Shown piece after piece: positions 16,025 to 25,179 of a stretch of 64,000 nucleotides of DNA (position 1 is its first letter; the number at the start of each line of letters is the position of its first letter). A program made the translations under genes and the position numbers. The notes below the pieces were generated by a model. The model did no database searches. It worked only from the letters and a program-made list of their open reading frames with translations, and was not told the origin of the DNA. Source of the stretch: Phycisphaerae bacterium (GTDB lineage: Bacteria > Planctomycetota > Phycisphaerae > SM23-33); NCBI GenBank assembly GCA_016782885.1, contig JADHXQ010000010.1, positions 1 to 64,000 of the forward strand. The letters are read 5' to 3'.

Positions 16025-16687
16025 TCAGTCGCCCTCGGATTTGATGGTCTCGATAAACCTGACAATTTCGCCGGCCAGGACCGCTTTGGCACGGGAAGCC
16101 CAAGGCAATCCCGCCCCGTCACGCACGATGATGCAGGCTTCCGATTCTTCGCTACCCATTGCAGCAGGCGTGTTTACGACAACACAATCGGCGCCCTTGG
16201 CATCCATCTCCGCGGTCGCTTTGGCCTCGATCTGCTCCAGCGGACCGTCTTCCACGGCGAATGCAACCACGATCTGATCGCTTCGCTTACCGGCGGTCAA
16301 GCCGGCGAGGATATCTTCGGTCGGTTCAAGCCGCAGCGTGACAGGCCCGCCGGCACGCGGAATTTTGCCCTCGAACGGTTCGACCGGACGGAAGTCCCCC
16401 ACCGCCGCAGCCATCACCAGCACGTCGCAGTCATCGAAGAGCCCGGTGAGTTTCTCTTTCAGATCGCTCACCCCGCCGAACGGTACTATTCGAACCGATT
16501 CGAGGCGTTGTGCGATTCCGGCTGGAAGGCTCCCGCCACCGATCAGCAGCGTTACATCGTGTGCGCCGGCGGCTGCCGCGGCGACTTCGCAGCCCATCAG
16601 CCCGCTCGACGCATTGGATATAAACCGAACAGAGTCGATGTATTCTCGCGTGGGCCCAGCCGTCACGATGATTTTCAGACGCTTCAT
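16025..16687 (-). CDS. coaB: Phosphopantothenate-cysteine ligase (stand-alone CoaB)
   Basis: About 220 aa from the ATG at 16687 (MKRLKIIVTAGPTREYID); another Met lies four codons upstream. CoaB joins 4'-phosphopantothenate and cysteine in coenzyme A synthesis. TAGPTREYIDSVRFISNASSGLMG is the classic N-terminal motif, followed by VAFAVEDG (near 150) and AKGADCVVVNTP (near 170). The flavin-dependent CoaC decarboxylase that is fused in most bacteria is absent, so a separate CoaC gene must exist elsewhere. Heads the dut-ftsK gene run. Confidence 0.9.
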   Translation of the reverse strand: MKRLKIIVTAGPTREYIDSVRFISNASSGLMGCEVAAAAAGAHDVTLLIGGGSLPAGIAQRLESVRIVPFGGVSDLKEKLTGLFDDCDVLVMAAAVGDFRPVEPFEGKIPRAGGPVTLRLEPTEDILAGLTAGKRSDQIVVAFAVEDGPLEQIEAKATAEMDAKGADCVVVNTPAAMGSEESEACIIVRDGAGLPWASRAKAVLAGEIVRFIETIKSEGD

Positions 16688-16762
16688 ACCGCATACCATA
16701 CCCGCCGACGCCGCGGATTTGCAACCCCCCTTAGGGGCCTGCCCGTGATGTCGTTCGCCGTT

Positions 16763-16867
16763 ACTTGGCGTGTTGGATATTGGATATTCAGCTTCTCGTT
16801 TCCCCTACCGCTTCAGTCAGGGACGGCGACGGCTCAATATCCAGCAAGGAATTCCCAATAGCCAAGT
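16763..16867. repeat. Palindromic dispersed repeat, copy 2
   Basis: ACTTGGC (16763-16769) pairs with GCCAAGT (16861-16867) and TTGGATATT (16773-16781) pairs with AATATCCA (16836-16843). Its right half (16819-16860) aligns with 11779-11820. No open frame of note is inside. It lies in the 270-bp gap between the C69 peptidase stop and coaB. Likely a mobile palindromic intergenic element without its own gene. Confidence 0.5.
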
Positions 16868-16958
16868 GAACAACAACGGCCAACGGAAACGATGGACGGC
16901 AAGGGCTTACCTTTGTGTCCTTGACTTATCTTTGCGTCCGATCTGTCGCCGTAGGCCG

Positions 16959-18401
16959 TTACTGCTTCGGTCCGACTACGTCGCGGAAGCCTTTGGCGGG
17001 TTTTTTGTCCGCTTTCTTGTCCGAAAACTGCGTCCGAAGCGCGTTGACCTGGGCGATAACTTTCTTGACGCAATCGGCGGTGTAGGTGTCCAGGATGACG
17101 CTCGCCTTGTCTCGCTGCCCGCTTTTCCTTAGCTTCGCGGCGGCTTTGACCACTTGGCCGAGTCCGGCTTGGAATTCCTTTTCGAGGGCATCGAACGCCT
17201 TCCTGACAATCGGACCGCGAGTCTTTTTGTCGGCGCGGACCTTGTCGGCCAGATCGCGGAACAACCACCAGTACGACTTGTCGGAGAATTTGTCGCGTTT
17301 GGTCTTGCTGGGCATCTCCACGACGCTTCCGTGCGTCCCGGCAGTAGAGACGATCTTCGGCGGGCCCGATCCGTGGATGAAGAATGGAACGTAGCAGCTC
17401 GCCATGGGCGTCGAAGGACACCACCAGTATACCGGGAGTTCGGCGTCGGTGTGCGGCAGGACGGCAACTGCGGAACTGGCCGTGATGTTCAGCCCGATCT
17501 GGCGGCACCTGGCGATATTCATCATCCAGCGGACGTCGACCTTCCCGGGCTTCTCCGCCAGCATTCTCCGCGAGCATGCCGCCCGCCCATGCACGCTCAG
17601 GCGAACGGGGTCATCCTTCTTCGTACCAGGCGAATAGGCGTGCTGGAAATGGAACTCGGCGTCTTTGCCTTCGGGCCACCAGCCCCTGGCGATCGCGTGG
17701 CCGATCACGTTGGAGGATTTCAGGTCAATATCCGTGCCCAGAGAAACGCCGTTGGAAATTGACGTGGCGCCTTTCTCGATGCGTTTGGCTACCCAATGGT
17801 TGCCCGTGGTCTCGAGCACCCACGCCTCGTTGGGGTCGGCGATGATGAAGGAGTTGTGATATCCGCCCAAAGTCCCCCGCGTGGGGCTGGCGGATCCGAA
17901 CTGCCCGTGTTTCTCGACGATCCGCGCGATCGCATCGAGGGACTCGCGGGCGGTCTTGCCCCTTTCCAGACCGAGCCTCACCAGGTCCATTCCGTTAGGC
18001 CCGAACCTGGGACCCTTCCCGGTCTTGTGGGCGGCTTTTTCGTCGGCGAGGACCTTTGTCCAGATCGCTTCGTTGCCGATCGCGACGCTGTGCTCGTTTA
18101 TCCCTTCCTCGTATCCCCAGGACCAGTAAGGGCTCGATCCGAGCGTCGCATACGTCTGGCGGGCCTGCGGTATTTTCGTTCGCACCAGATCGATCTGCGA
18201 GCCGGCGGGCCATTGCTTTGCGGCGTTGTACACCAGCGGTTGGCATCCGAAAGTGGGCCTGTCGCTGTTCTTGGCATGGATCGTGTATCCGCAGGTCGTC
18301 TGGTCTCGCATGGCTACCCAGGTATCGCATGCATTTGATCCGGCGTGTGCGATCGAGAAAAGAACCGCTCCAGCCGCCAGAGAGAACCGTCGAAATGTCA
18401 T
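16959..18401 (-). CDS. Secreted peptidase family C69 (secernin-like)
   Basis: 480 aa with a signal peptide (FSLAAGAVLFSIAHAGSNA) directly before CDTWVAMRDQTT. In C69/secernin N-terminal nucleophile hydrolases the mature protein begins with this Cys, so signal cleavage could expose the catalytic residue. Further family landmarks are IHAKNSDRP (near 40), EEGINEHSVAIGNEA (near 100), DLVRLGLERGKTARESL (near 140), ADPNEAWVLETTGNHWVAKRI (near 190). Known members are dipeptidases. A C-terminal helical extension (about 390-480) is Lys-rich. A TATAAT lies upstream at 18516-18511 (minus strand). Confidence 0.85.
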   Translation of the reverse strand: MTFRRFSLAAGAVLFSIAHAGSNACDTWVAMRDQTTCGYTIHAKNSDRPTFGCQPLVYNAAKQWPAGSQIDLVRTKIPQARQTYATLGSSPYWSWGYEEGINEHSVAIGNEAIWTKVLADEKAAHKTGKGPRFGPNGMDLVRLGLERGKTARESLDAIARIVEKHGQFGSASPTRGTLGGYHNSFIIADPNEAWVLETTGNHWVAKRIEKGATSISNGVSLGTDIDLKSSNVIGHAIARGWWPEGKDAEFHFQHAYSPGTKKDDPVRLSVHGRAACSRRMLAEKPGKVDVRWMMNIARCRQIGLNITASSAVAVLPHTDAELPVYWWCPSTPMASCYVPFFIHGSGPPKIVSTAGTHGSVVEMPSKTKRDKFSDKSYWWLFRDLADKVRADKKTRGPIVRKAFDALEKEFQAGLGQVVKAAAKLRKSGQRDKASVILDTYTADCVKKVIAQVNALRTQFSDKKADKKPAKGFRDVVGPKQ

Positions 18402-18556
18402 GATGCGATCTCCTTGTTCGTCCCAGATACTTACGTGGCATTTTTGGCGTTATCGGTCGCTGAGTCAAGAAAAACAGACTCGCCGGGAGCCGGCGGAACG
18501 ATACAATCGCATTATAACTACTACAGCGCAAAGTAGCGTGAGAATAACGCAGAAGA

Positions 18557-18627
18557 AGCTATCAGTTGTCAGCTAACGACCACCGACTAATCGCTCTTGC
18601 CGTTAGCTGTTGCATTTGCTGATAGCT
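18557..18627. repeat. Nested palindrome after the giant secreted protein gene
   Basis: AGCTATCAG (18557-18565) pairs with CTGATAGCT (18619-18627); inside it CAGCTAACG (18570-18578) pairs with CGTTAGCTG (18601-18609). On the plus strand GACAGCTTTTT follows. It may serve as a bidirectional terminator for both flanking genes or be a small mobile palindromic element. Confidence 0.5.
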
Positions 18628-18642
18628 GACAGCTTTTTCTGC

Positions 18643-21600
18643 CTAGTTGGCGTAGATCATCTTGTAGGATTTTCCCGCGTCGACGGACTTGAAGAGTCCG
18701 TTGCGATTGCAGAGATATACGCCGTCGGGGTTGTTCCTGTCCGGAAGGATGCAGGTAACGCCCGCGTTCAGGATGTTCGAATCGCTCTTGCCATCGACTT
18801 TCGACGCCTTTGACAGCACATCCCACCTTGCAGTCATGCGCTCTTTGACACGGTAGACCGGACCGGTTTGAATGCTGCTGAACGGAGCGGCGTAGGTGTT
18901 GACCTTTATTCGCTTCTCTCCGGGGCGCGTCTGCTTCCACCAGCGGTAATCGCCAACTGCAGCGTAAAACACGTCGCCGGGCATATTCTCTTTGCGCTGC
19001 GAGAATATGCGCCCGCGCGCCCACGTGTAGAAAACGCCTCGCGTGGTGGATATCGTGGCGAAGTTCGGATGCACGCCGAAGCAGACATCGGTCACGCCGA
19101 AATTCTCCTGCTTCAAAGTGAGCGATATGCGCGGTTTTTTGACGTCCCGCAGCTCGTTCCAATATACGCAGCCCGCCCCGCCGGTCTTGCCATAGGGTTT
19201 ACCAAGCCCCAAAGCCGCAAATTCGCGATCGTCGATAGTGCCGACAACATAAGCGCCTCCGCTGTCGGGCACAAACTTGACGCAAGTGATGCGCCGGCCT
19301 TTCAGACCGATAGACTTCCAGGTCGCTCCGGAATCGAGGCTCAGGTAAAGCCCGCCGGTCTCACCGCCGGCGACTGCAATCTCCGGGCGTTCTTCGCAGA
19401 ACGCGATAACCTCGCCGAACGCCGTTGCCGGCCCGAAGCCCGCGAAATCGATCTCGTTGGAGACGAGTTTCCAGGTTTTGCCCGCGTCGGTGCTTCTGTG
19501 CAGGCTGCTCTTGAGTTTCCCGCCAACGATCCGTCCCGACCCTCGCAGCAGGAGCGATCTGTTCTTCGGATGGACTGCGATCGAACGAACCGCCAGCACG
19601 TCAGGCGTCGAGAGCCCGGCGTTAAGCGGCGTCCACCTGGATCCCCGGTCGGTCGACTTCAGCACGCCCTTTCCGTTTGTCCGCGCGTAGAGGATCGCGG
19701 GCTTGGGCGAATCCTGAATCACCGCGGTCATTTGCCCGACGCGCGGCAAGTCGTTTTTTCGCACTTTCGCGGCGGGCGGTAATCTCGAGGTGTCCGGCGT
19801 GAGGCTTATGTTGTCCAGCGCCCCTTTGTACAGCGAGCGGCTCTTGCCCGGAACGGCCCGGAAGAACAGCCCGACGCACAGTTCATCCGGCGAGGACCTG
19901 CATATCCGGTCCATCGCCTTTTCCCATAACTCACCGTCTTTGGAAATAAACGACTGGAACCTGACGCCGCGCCGAATCAGCCGCAACCAGCGCCGATCGC
20001 CGGGAAATGACGCCATCGAGCAATATCCGCCACCGAGGTCAGGAAAGTCTTCACCGCCTTTGATTCTGTCCTCGGCCAGGGAATATATCGCAAACCGGTC
20101 GCTACCAAACGGGCGGGAGAGATCTTTCTGGCTCAGCAGGCCTATCAGATTCCGGCCATGGTATCCGTTTTCATCATTGCGGAGCCCCATGTCGGATATC
20201 CGGGCTGTCAGCGTAAAGTCGCCCGCGATTTTCTGGTACGCCAGGCAGACACCATCGCCCCGGAACGACATGACGCCCTTGTCGGAGCGAACGGCAAGAG
20301 GGAACTGCTCTTCGCCCAACTGCGAATAGATCCATCTGCCTTCGGTCTTGTTCTTCGCCTCAAGCGTTAGAATGTTTGAATCTACAGAATTGGCCCCGTC
20401 GTACCAGAGCCTGGCCCAGAGGTTATTGGCGCCCCTGGGCAGTATATTCCTGAAACCGGCGTCGAGCTTGTATCCGTCTATGGCGCCCATGAGATATCGA
20501 TCGCGGTAAATCTGGATCCGCGAAACCTTGTGGCCGCGAAGTTCTATCTTCGGGCGGATGTCGACGAGATTGTCCTTGAGCGTGTCGGCCGACGATATAT
20601 TCGTCGGCATGGTGATAAGAGGCAGATCCTTGCTGTCGGCGCATCGGAAATCACCGGCCGCGATCGGTCGCGATTCAAAGCCCGGTCCTTCCCATGTCAG
20701 GAGAATCTTCTCGGCGAGGTATTTTTTCGGGCCCTTGAAGTAGGACAGATCAAATGCGTGGGTTCCCTTTTCCAGGATCATCGGGTATTGGCTGAGCGTT
20801 GTACCGTGAATACCGTCGTTGTCGACGATAACTTTCCCGTCGATTTTGAGGCGGCTGCCGTCGCACGTTCCCAGTTGGCAGACGTAGAGCCCGCTGGTCG
20901 GCGCGTTGATATATCCGGTGTACTGAATTGCGTAGTTTTCGTAGCGAGCATCGCGGACCGTGTCATCAACGGCCTTAACAAGCCCCTGCTTGATCGGCTC
21001 GATCTTCAGGAAGTTGGGCAGTTTCTCCCATTTCTCCCCTTTAGGCGCTTCGTAGTATGAGTACTTCAGCCCCGGACGAAGCGAGGGCGCTCGTGCGGCG
21101 GGAGTCGACTTCGCAGCTTTGGCGGGGATCATGGTCGAGACGCTCTGATCGAAAATATCGGTAATCGTGAGGCGGACGCCTTTGACCGTTCGTCCGGCGT
21201 CAAATCGTTTGACCAGGACGTGCGGGTCGGCCGCCGAAACCGCAGCCAGAGGTTTGCCTTTTCCCGTAGTGTTCGAGAACGCTTCGATCTTGTATTTCAT
21301 CTGCGGAGACGCCGACTCAGGGATAGTCCAGGAAACCAGCACCTGATCGTCATAGCTTTCGGCATGGGCGTTTGCGATCGCCGGCGGATCGAGCGTTGGT
21401 TCGTCGGGCTGTTTGGTGGTGAACAGGACGGTTTTTTCGGAAGTATTACGGTCGGGCCCCGCTCGATCGTACCGCAGGACGGTCCCGTTTTCGATCAGCT
21501 TGAAGAACTGAGGGCTTTTGGTGGGGATCGTATCGGACTTGAACCACTTCCCATTGACCCGACAATATCCAAGACGCCGTTCGAACGCTCGCGGAACGGT

Positions 21601-22188
21601 CTCGGGCGCCAGGGCTTCAACGAACCCTCCGTTACCGTGTACGCCCGGGGATTTCAGTGCGATACTGACAACGCTGTGCGTGTACCACTTATTCTTTTCG
21701 ACGTCCTTGAACCACCACCCGACGAGTGTCTTCCCCTCGGCCCCTTTCACCGGCGGGAATACTCGCAGGACGTGTCGATACCAGGCGTTGGGGCGCAGGA
21801 AAGGCGGCCTGCCGTTCACTCCGCCTTTGGAGCCTTCGGCTCCGTATCCGTGACGGTAGAAAGCGGTGCCCTCGTTGACATTCGCAACCGGTCCGAAATA
21901 CGAAACAAACATTCCGGGCGGTTTGTCGGGCCCCTTCGTCGCCAATCCGCCATAGAACGTCGGTGAGGACTTGGTCTCCGACATGAACTTCACGTACCAG
22001 AAACAGTAGTAGGTTCCCCGGTCCCATGCGGGCCAGCGGCGGTCCTTCATGACAATATCCGATCCCTTGCGGACATTCGGATTGATCCCTGTCGCAAAGA
22101 GGCGAGCCTCGGAAACCGGTAATACCAAAACCAGCATCAGCGAGAGCGTCCAACGCAAAAAACGTTTTGCATACATTTCCGGTGTCAT
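18643..22188 (-). CDS. Giant secreted DUF3472/PA14/BNR-repeat protein
   Basis: 1181 aa from the ATG at 22188 (GGAG 5 nt upstream); the frame extends further but would run into the next gene. A signal peptide (WTLSLMLVLVLPVSEARLFA) is followed by a DUF3472-like region (about 40-230, GTYYCFWYVKFMSE...), a fibronectin-III-like stretch (about 265-350), a PA14-like domain (about 370-500, ...YTGYINAPTSGLYVCQLGTCDGSRLKIDGKVI split over several strands), a jelly-roll region (about 590-760), and a C-terminal BNR/sortilin-like propeller with Asp-box motifs (STDRGSRWTPL, SLDSGATWKSI, SVDAGKSYKMI). Such proteins bind or process polysaccharides outside the cytoplasm. No catalytic residues were identified. 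Confidence 0.75.
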   Translation of the reverse strand: MTPEMYAKRFLRWTLSLMLVLVLPVSEARLFATGINPNVRKGSDIVMKDRRWPAWDRGTYYCFWYVKFMSETKSSPTFYGGLATKGPDKPPGMFVSYFGPVANVNEGTAFYRHGYGAEGSKGGVNGRPPFLRPNAWYRHVLRVFPPVKGAEGKTLVGWWFKDVEKNKWYTHSVVSIALKSPGVHGNGGFVEALAPETVPRAFERRLGYCRVNGKWFKSDTIPTKSPQFFKLIENGTVLRYDRAGPDRNTSEKTVLFTTKQPDEPTLDPPAIANAHAESYDDQVLVSWTIPESASPQMKYKIEAFSNTTGKGKPLAAVSAADPHVLVKRFDAGRTVKGVRLTITDIFDQSVSTMIPAKAAKSTPAARAPSLRPGLKYSYYEAPKGEKWEKLPNFLKIEPIKQGLVKAVDDTVRDARYENYAIQYTGYINAPTSGLYVCQLGTCDGSRLKIDGKVIVDNDGIHGTTLSQYPMILEKGTHAFDLSYFKGPKKYLAEKILLTWEGPGFESRPIAAGDFRCADSKDLPLITMPTNISSADTLKDNLVDIRPKIELRGHKVSRIQIYRDRYLMGAIDGYKLDAGFRNILPRGANNLWARLWYDGANSVDSNILTLEAKNKTEGRWIYSQLGEEQFPLAVRSDKGVMSFRGDGVCLAYQKIAGDFTLTARISDMGLRNDENGYHGRNLIGLLSQKDLSRPFGSDRFAIYSLAEDRIKGGEDFPDLGGGYCSMASFPGDRRWLRLIRRGVRFQSFISKDGELWEKAMDRICRSSPDELCVGLFFRAVPGKSRSLYKGALDNISLTPDTSRLPPAAKVRKNDLPRVGQMTAVIQDSPKPAILYARTNGKGVLKSTDRGSRWTPLNAGLSTPDVLAVRSIAVHPKNRSLLLRGSGRIVGGKLKSSLHRSTDAGKTWKLVSNEIDFAGFGPATAFGEVIAFCEERPEIAVAGGETGGLYLSLDSGATWKSIGLKGRRITCVKFVPDSGGAYVVGTIDDREFAALGLGKPYGKTGGAGCVYWNELRDVKKPRISLTLKQENFGVTDVCFGVHPNFATISTTRGVFYTWARGRIFSQRKENMPGDVFYAAVGDYRWWKQTRPGEKRIKVNTYAAPFSSIQTGPVYRVKERMTARWDVLSKASKVDGKSDSNILNAGVTCILPDRNNPDGVYLCNRNGLFKSVDAGKSYKMIYAN

Positions 22189-22297
22189 TCTCCAGCCTTT
22201 CTTCCACCGACATTCCCCGCCCCGCCGCATATTGGAATAGCAGGCCGCCAGAGATGATTTTACCCGATCCGACGCACCAGGCAAGTCGAATCCGGGG

Positions 22298-23590
22298 CTA
22301 CAGGTCCTTGCGGCGATAGTAGCGTATCGTGACACTCTGTTTGCGGGGGTAGTAGTTGACCAGGTCTTTCCCTCTCGCCAGGGTCCATGGCGCCGAGGAG
22401 CCCGGTCCGCACCTGTGGAAGAAGATATCATCGGCGATGTACACACCCGCATGCACGGACCTGTTATTCGAATCGAGGACGATGGCGATGTCGCCCAAGT
22501 GGCCTTTATCGTTGATTTGGTAATAATCCTTCCGCAATGCGTTGACGACTTCTCCGGGGTTGCAGAACCTGTCGTCGGGCACTTCATGGAAGAAATTAAC
22601 CGCTGTCCAGTTGCAGTCTCGCCACTGCTTGATATCGCTGTCTGAATACGCCTGGTAGGTGTAGAGTTTCCGTCGCGGGAGCGGAGGGAGAAGATGCAGG
22701 ATGTTGATTCTCTGGTCTCCCCCCTTTTGCACGAGTGATTCAAGGATCGGCCTGACTTCCTGCGCTCGATCTCCTCGCCCCCAATAGTGAACCAGCGATT
22801 CGAGATCCGATTCGGCGGACACTTTCAGATATACGATGAACGTCGCCTCGCTGCTCAGTGCCTTTACCAGGCGCAGCAGTTCGCCGCGTGGTCTCACGGA
22901 GTCTGCTATGCTTCGCAGATCGGCAAAGTACATGAACCCCCGGCGTTGATAGATCAGCGGTTCGACGAGTTCCCTGGTTTTTGGAGAAACCGCCGATCCG
23001 GCGAACCATTGGTTCGTGGAACTCCCACGGAACGCGAATTGCTTCTGATGATCGCCGTTTTCCATGTAGCTGCACAATACCACGTAGAGTCCCGATCGCG
23101 ATTCGCTGCTGAGGCTCAGCACAAATTCCTTCGGGGGATAGATACTCATACCGCCCAGCGAAGTGTTGGTCTTGGCGAGGGATAACAATTTCTCGCGAAG
23201 TGGCGCCTCCAGAGAGATTTCCTTGAGCAGATTCGACAACCCCGCCAAGGTGACGCCAGGAAAATGCCATACCACGCCTGTCGAAAAGTCGTCTGCAATT
23301 TCGACGGCGTATTCCAGCGGCGGCGAAATGACTATCGATACATATTCCAGTTGCCCCCACGGCCCGTCGCCCGCGATGACGGGACCGGCGCCCGGACCGG
23401 TATCCGTATTTCCATTTTCAACGCGGGGCAGATAACGCTGAAACATCACAACGCAAATGAGCACCACGCCGGCGATAGCGGCAAGGGTAAGAACGGCGGT
23501 CCATTTTTTCAACGCGTCAGTGACATTGCTACCATCAGGAGGCCGGGCGGATGAGTTTCCGGGTGCAGGATTAGTTTGTTCTGTACTCAT
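22298..23590 (-). CDS. Membrane-anchored papain-like/NlpC-like protein, paralogue 1
   Basis: 430 aa. One transmembrane helix near 30-50 leaves most of the chain outside the cytoplasm. The middle region is unassigned. The last 110 residues have the layout of NlpC/P60 or CHAP cysteine hydrolases: a candidate nucleophile Cys in WRDCNWTAVNFF, then GDIAIVLDSNNRSVHAGVYIAD with the candidate catalytic His, and FFHRCG further on. This fold cleaves peptidoglycan peptides or amides. The Cys is followed by Asn-Trp rather than a small residue, so activity is uncertain. About half the residues match the next gene upstream, a tandem duplication. Confidence 0.65.
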   Translation of the reverse strand: MSTEQTNPAPGNSSARPPDGSNVTDALKKWTAVLTLAAIAGVVLICVVMFQRYLPRVENGNTDTGPGAGPVIAGDGPWGQLEYVSIVISPPLEYAVEIADDFSTGVVWHFPGVTLAGLSNLLKEISLEAPLREKLLSLAKTNTSLGGMSIYPPKEFVLSLSSESRSGLYVVLCSYMENGDHQKQFAFRGSSTNQWFAGSAVSPKTRELVEPLIYQRRGFMYFADLRSIADSVRPRGELLRLVKALSSEATFIVYLKVSAESDLESLVHYWGRGDRAQEVRPILESLVQKGGDQRINILHLLPPLPRRKLYTYQAYSDSDIKQWRDCNWTAVNFFHEVPDDRFCNPGEVVNALRKDYYQINDKGHLGDIAIVLDSNNRSVHAGVYIADDIFFHRCGPGSSAPWTLARGKDLVNYYPRKQSVTIRYYRRKDL

Positions 23591-23641
23591 CCCGGTAACT
23601 TCGATGCAAATGATTCGGTTAGTTCTGCAGCTTCATTCCGG

Positions 23642-24943
23642 TCACATATCCTTGCGCCGGTAGTACGCAATCTGGAGTTTGGCGCTCCGGGGGTAGTAGT
23701 CAACGAGGTCTTCGCCCCTGGCCAACGCCCACGGGGACGACGAGCCTGAACCGCATCTGTGGAAGAAGACGTCATCGGCGATATACGTAGCCGAGTGCAT
23801 AGGAACGTTCTGTGCATCAACGATCACTGCAATGTCGCCCAACTGGAGATTACCGTGGATCCGATAGTAGTTTTGTTCTGTTTCGCGACGAATTGCGCCA
23901 TCCCGGGCAAGCTTGTCGTCTGGTACATCTTTGAAGAAATTCAATGATGTCCAGTGGCAATCGCGATTGGTTGTGGTGTTGGCAATCGATATCAATCGTG
24001 CAGGATACGTATAGAGCCTCCTCCTGGCCAGAGGCGGGAGGAGATGGGTGATGTTAATGTGCTGCTCGCCTCCGCGCTGCACGAGTGATTCGAGGATTGG
24101 GCGGACGTCCTGCACGCGTCCCCCTCGGCCCCAGTAGTTAACCATCGCTTCAATATCCGACTTTTTGGAAACCTTCACATGGACAAGGAAAGTAGCATCG
24201 CGCCTCAGCGTTTTCAGGAGTTCCAACCGTTGACCGCGTGACGGGATGGAGTTTGCAATACTCTGCATGTCGTCAAAGTACATGAAATTTCCATGCCGAT
24301 ATATTAAGGGCTCGACAAGTTTTCTGATCTCGGGCGAGACCGTCGATCCGGCGAACCACTGATCGGGAGTATTCCCGCGAAACAGAAACTGAGTGTGAAG
24401 TTTTCGGTTACACCGGTAATTGTACAATGCAAGGTAAAGCTTAGCTCTAGCCTCAGCGCTGAGGCCAAGCAAGAATTCCTTCGAAGGGTAGATACTCATT
24501 CCCGGTAGCTCAAAGTTGGCCTTGGCCATGGATTTCAGCTCTGCCGCGAGCGGCGCAGCTAAACCCGTCTCCTTGAGCAATCTAGCAAACCGCTCCGATC
24601 CGACGTTGGGAAAATGCCATGCTACCGGTTCGGAAAAGTCCAGTTCGTTTTCCTCAACGTACTCCAGCGGCGGCGAGATGACAATCGGGGTATATTCCAG
24701 TTGGCCCCATGGACCAGCGCCGGCGACCATGGGCCTGGTGGCTGCAGAACTGTTCATTGCCCCCTTTGCGATCGCAGGGGTACGATTCTGGAACATCACC
24801 ACGCCAATCAGCACCCATGAAGCGGCAACAAAAACTGCAAGCACGGACACCCATTTCCGCATCGAATGATGAGCGGTCTTGACGGCCTCGGCATGCGACG
24901 CCGAAGCGTCTTCGGGCCTTGGATTATCTTTTCTTGTGCTCAT
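23642..24943 (-). CDS. Membrane-anchored papain-like/NlpC-like protein, paralogue 2
   Basis: 433 aa from the ATG at 24943, which matches the MST start of its neighbour. Same architecture: Ser/Pro-rich cytoplasmic tail, one transmembrane helix near 50-70, GPWGQLEYTPIVISPPLEY, and the C-terminal NRDCHWTSLNFF ... GDIAVIVDAQNVPMHSATYIADDVFFHRCG. The His sits in MHSATYIAD where paralogue 1 has VHAGVYIAD. The genes are 51 bp apart. The protein likely faces the periplasm or cell surface and may be a cell-wall hydrolase or transglutaminase-like enzyme. Confidence 0.65.
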   Translation of the reverse strand: MSTRKDNPRPEDASASHAEAVKTAHHSMRKWVSVLAVFVAASWVLIGVVMFQNRTPAIAKGAMNSSAATRPMVAGAGPWGQLEYTPIVISPPLEYVEENELDFSEPVAWHFPNVGSERFARLLKETGLAAPLAAELKSMAKANFELPGMSIYPSKEFLLGLSAEARAKLYLALYNYRCNRKLHTQFLFRGNTPDQWFAGSTVSPEIRKLVEPLIYRHGNFMYFDDMQSIANSIPSRGQRLELLKTLRRDATFLVHVKVSKKSDIEAMVNYWGRGGRVQDVRPILESLVQRGGEQHINITHLLPPLARRRLYTYPARLISIANTTTNRDCHWTSLNFFKDVPDDKLARDGAIRRETEQNYYRIHGNLQLGDIAVIVDAQNVPMHSATYIADDVFFHRCGSGSSSPWALARGEDLVDYYPRSAKLQIAYYRRKDM

Positions 24944-25152
24944 AGCCTTTGGCAGGTTGGCTGCGGGGTGAGTCCAGGAGTTTTTTCTCCACTGGCGATA
25001 CCGCAAAGCATTACGTCACTCTCTGCACGCCTGTTCGCCAAAACCCTGTAAAGTAAGGAAGGAACAACTTCTTTTGGCATCATGTCCGGCAGGGGTTACC
25101 GAACACTTTGCAAATTACCATGGAGTTTCCCAGTTCTCCCAAGCATGGCATC

Positions 25153-25179
25153 TGCTTTTTCTGCTTTTTCTGCTTTTTC
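25153..25179 (-). repeat. Triple GAAAAAGCA repeat in a predicted mRNA leader
   Basis: Three perfect 9-bp tandem copies (TGCTTTTTC on the plus strand) lie within the first about 30 nt of the predicted transcript from 25182. The rest of the 24944-25339 gap contains no gene I can support. Confidence 0.6.
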
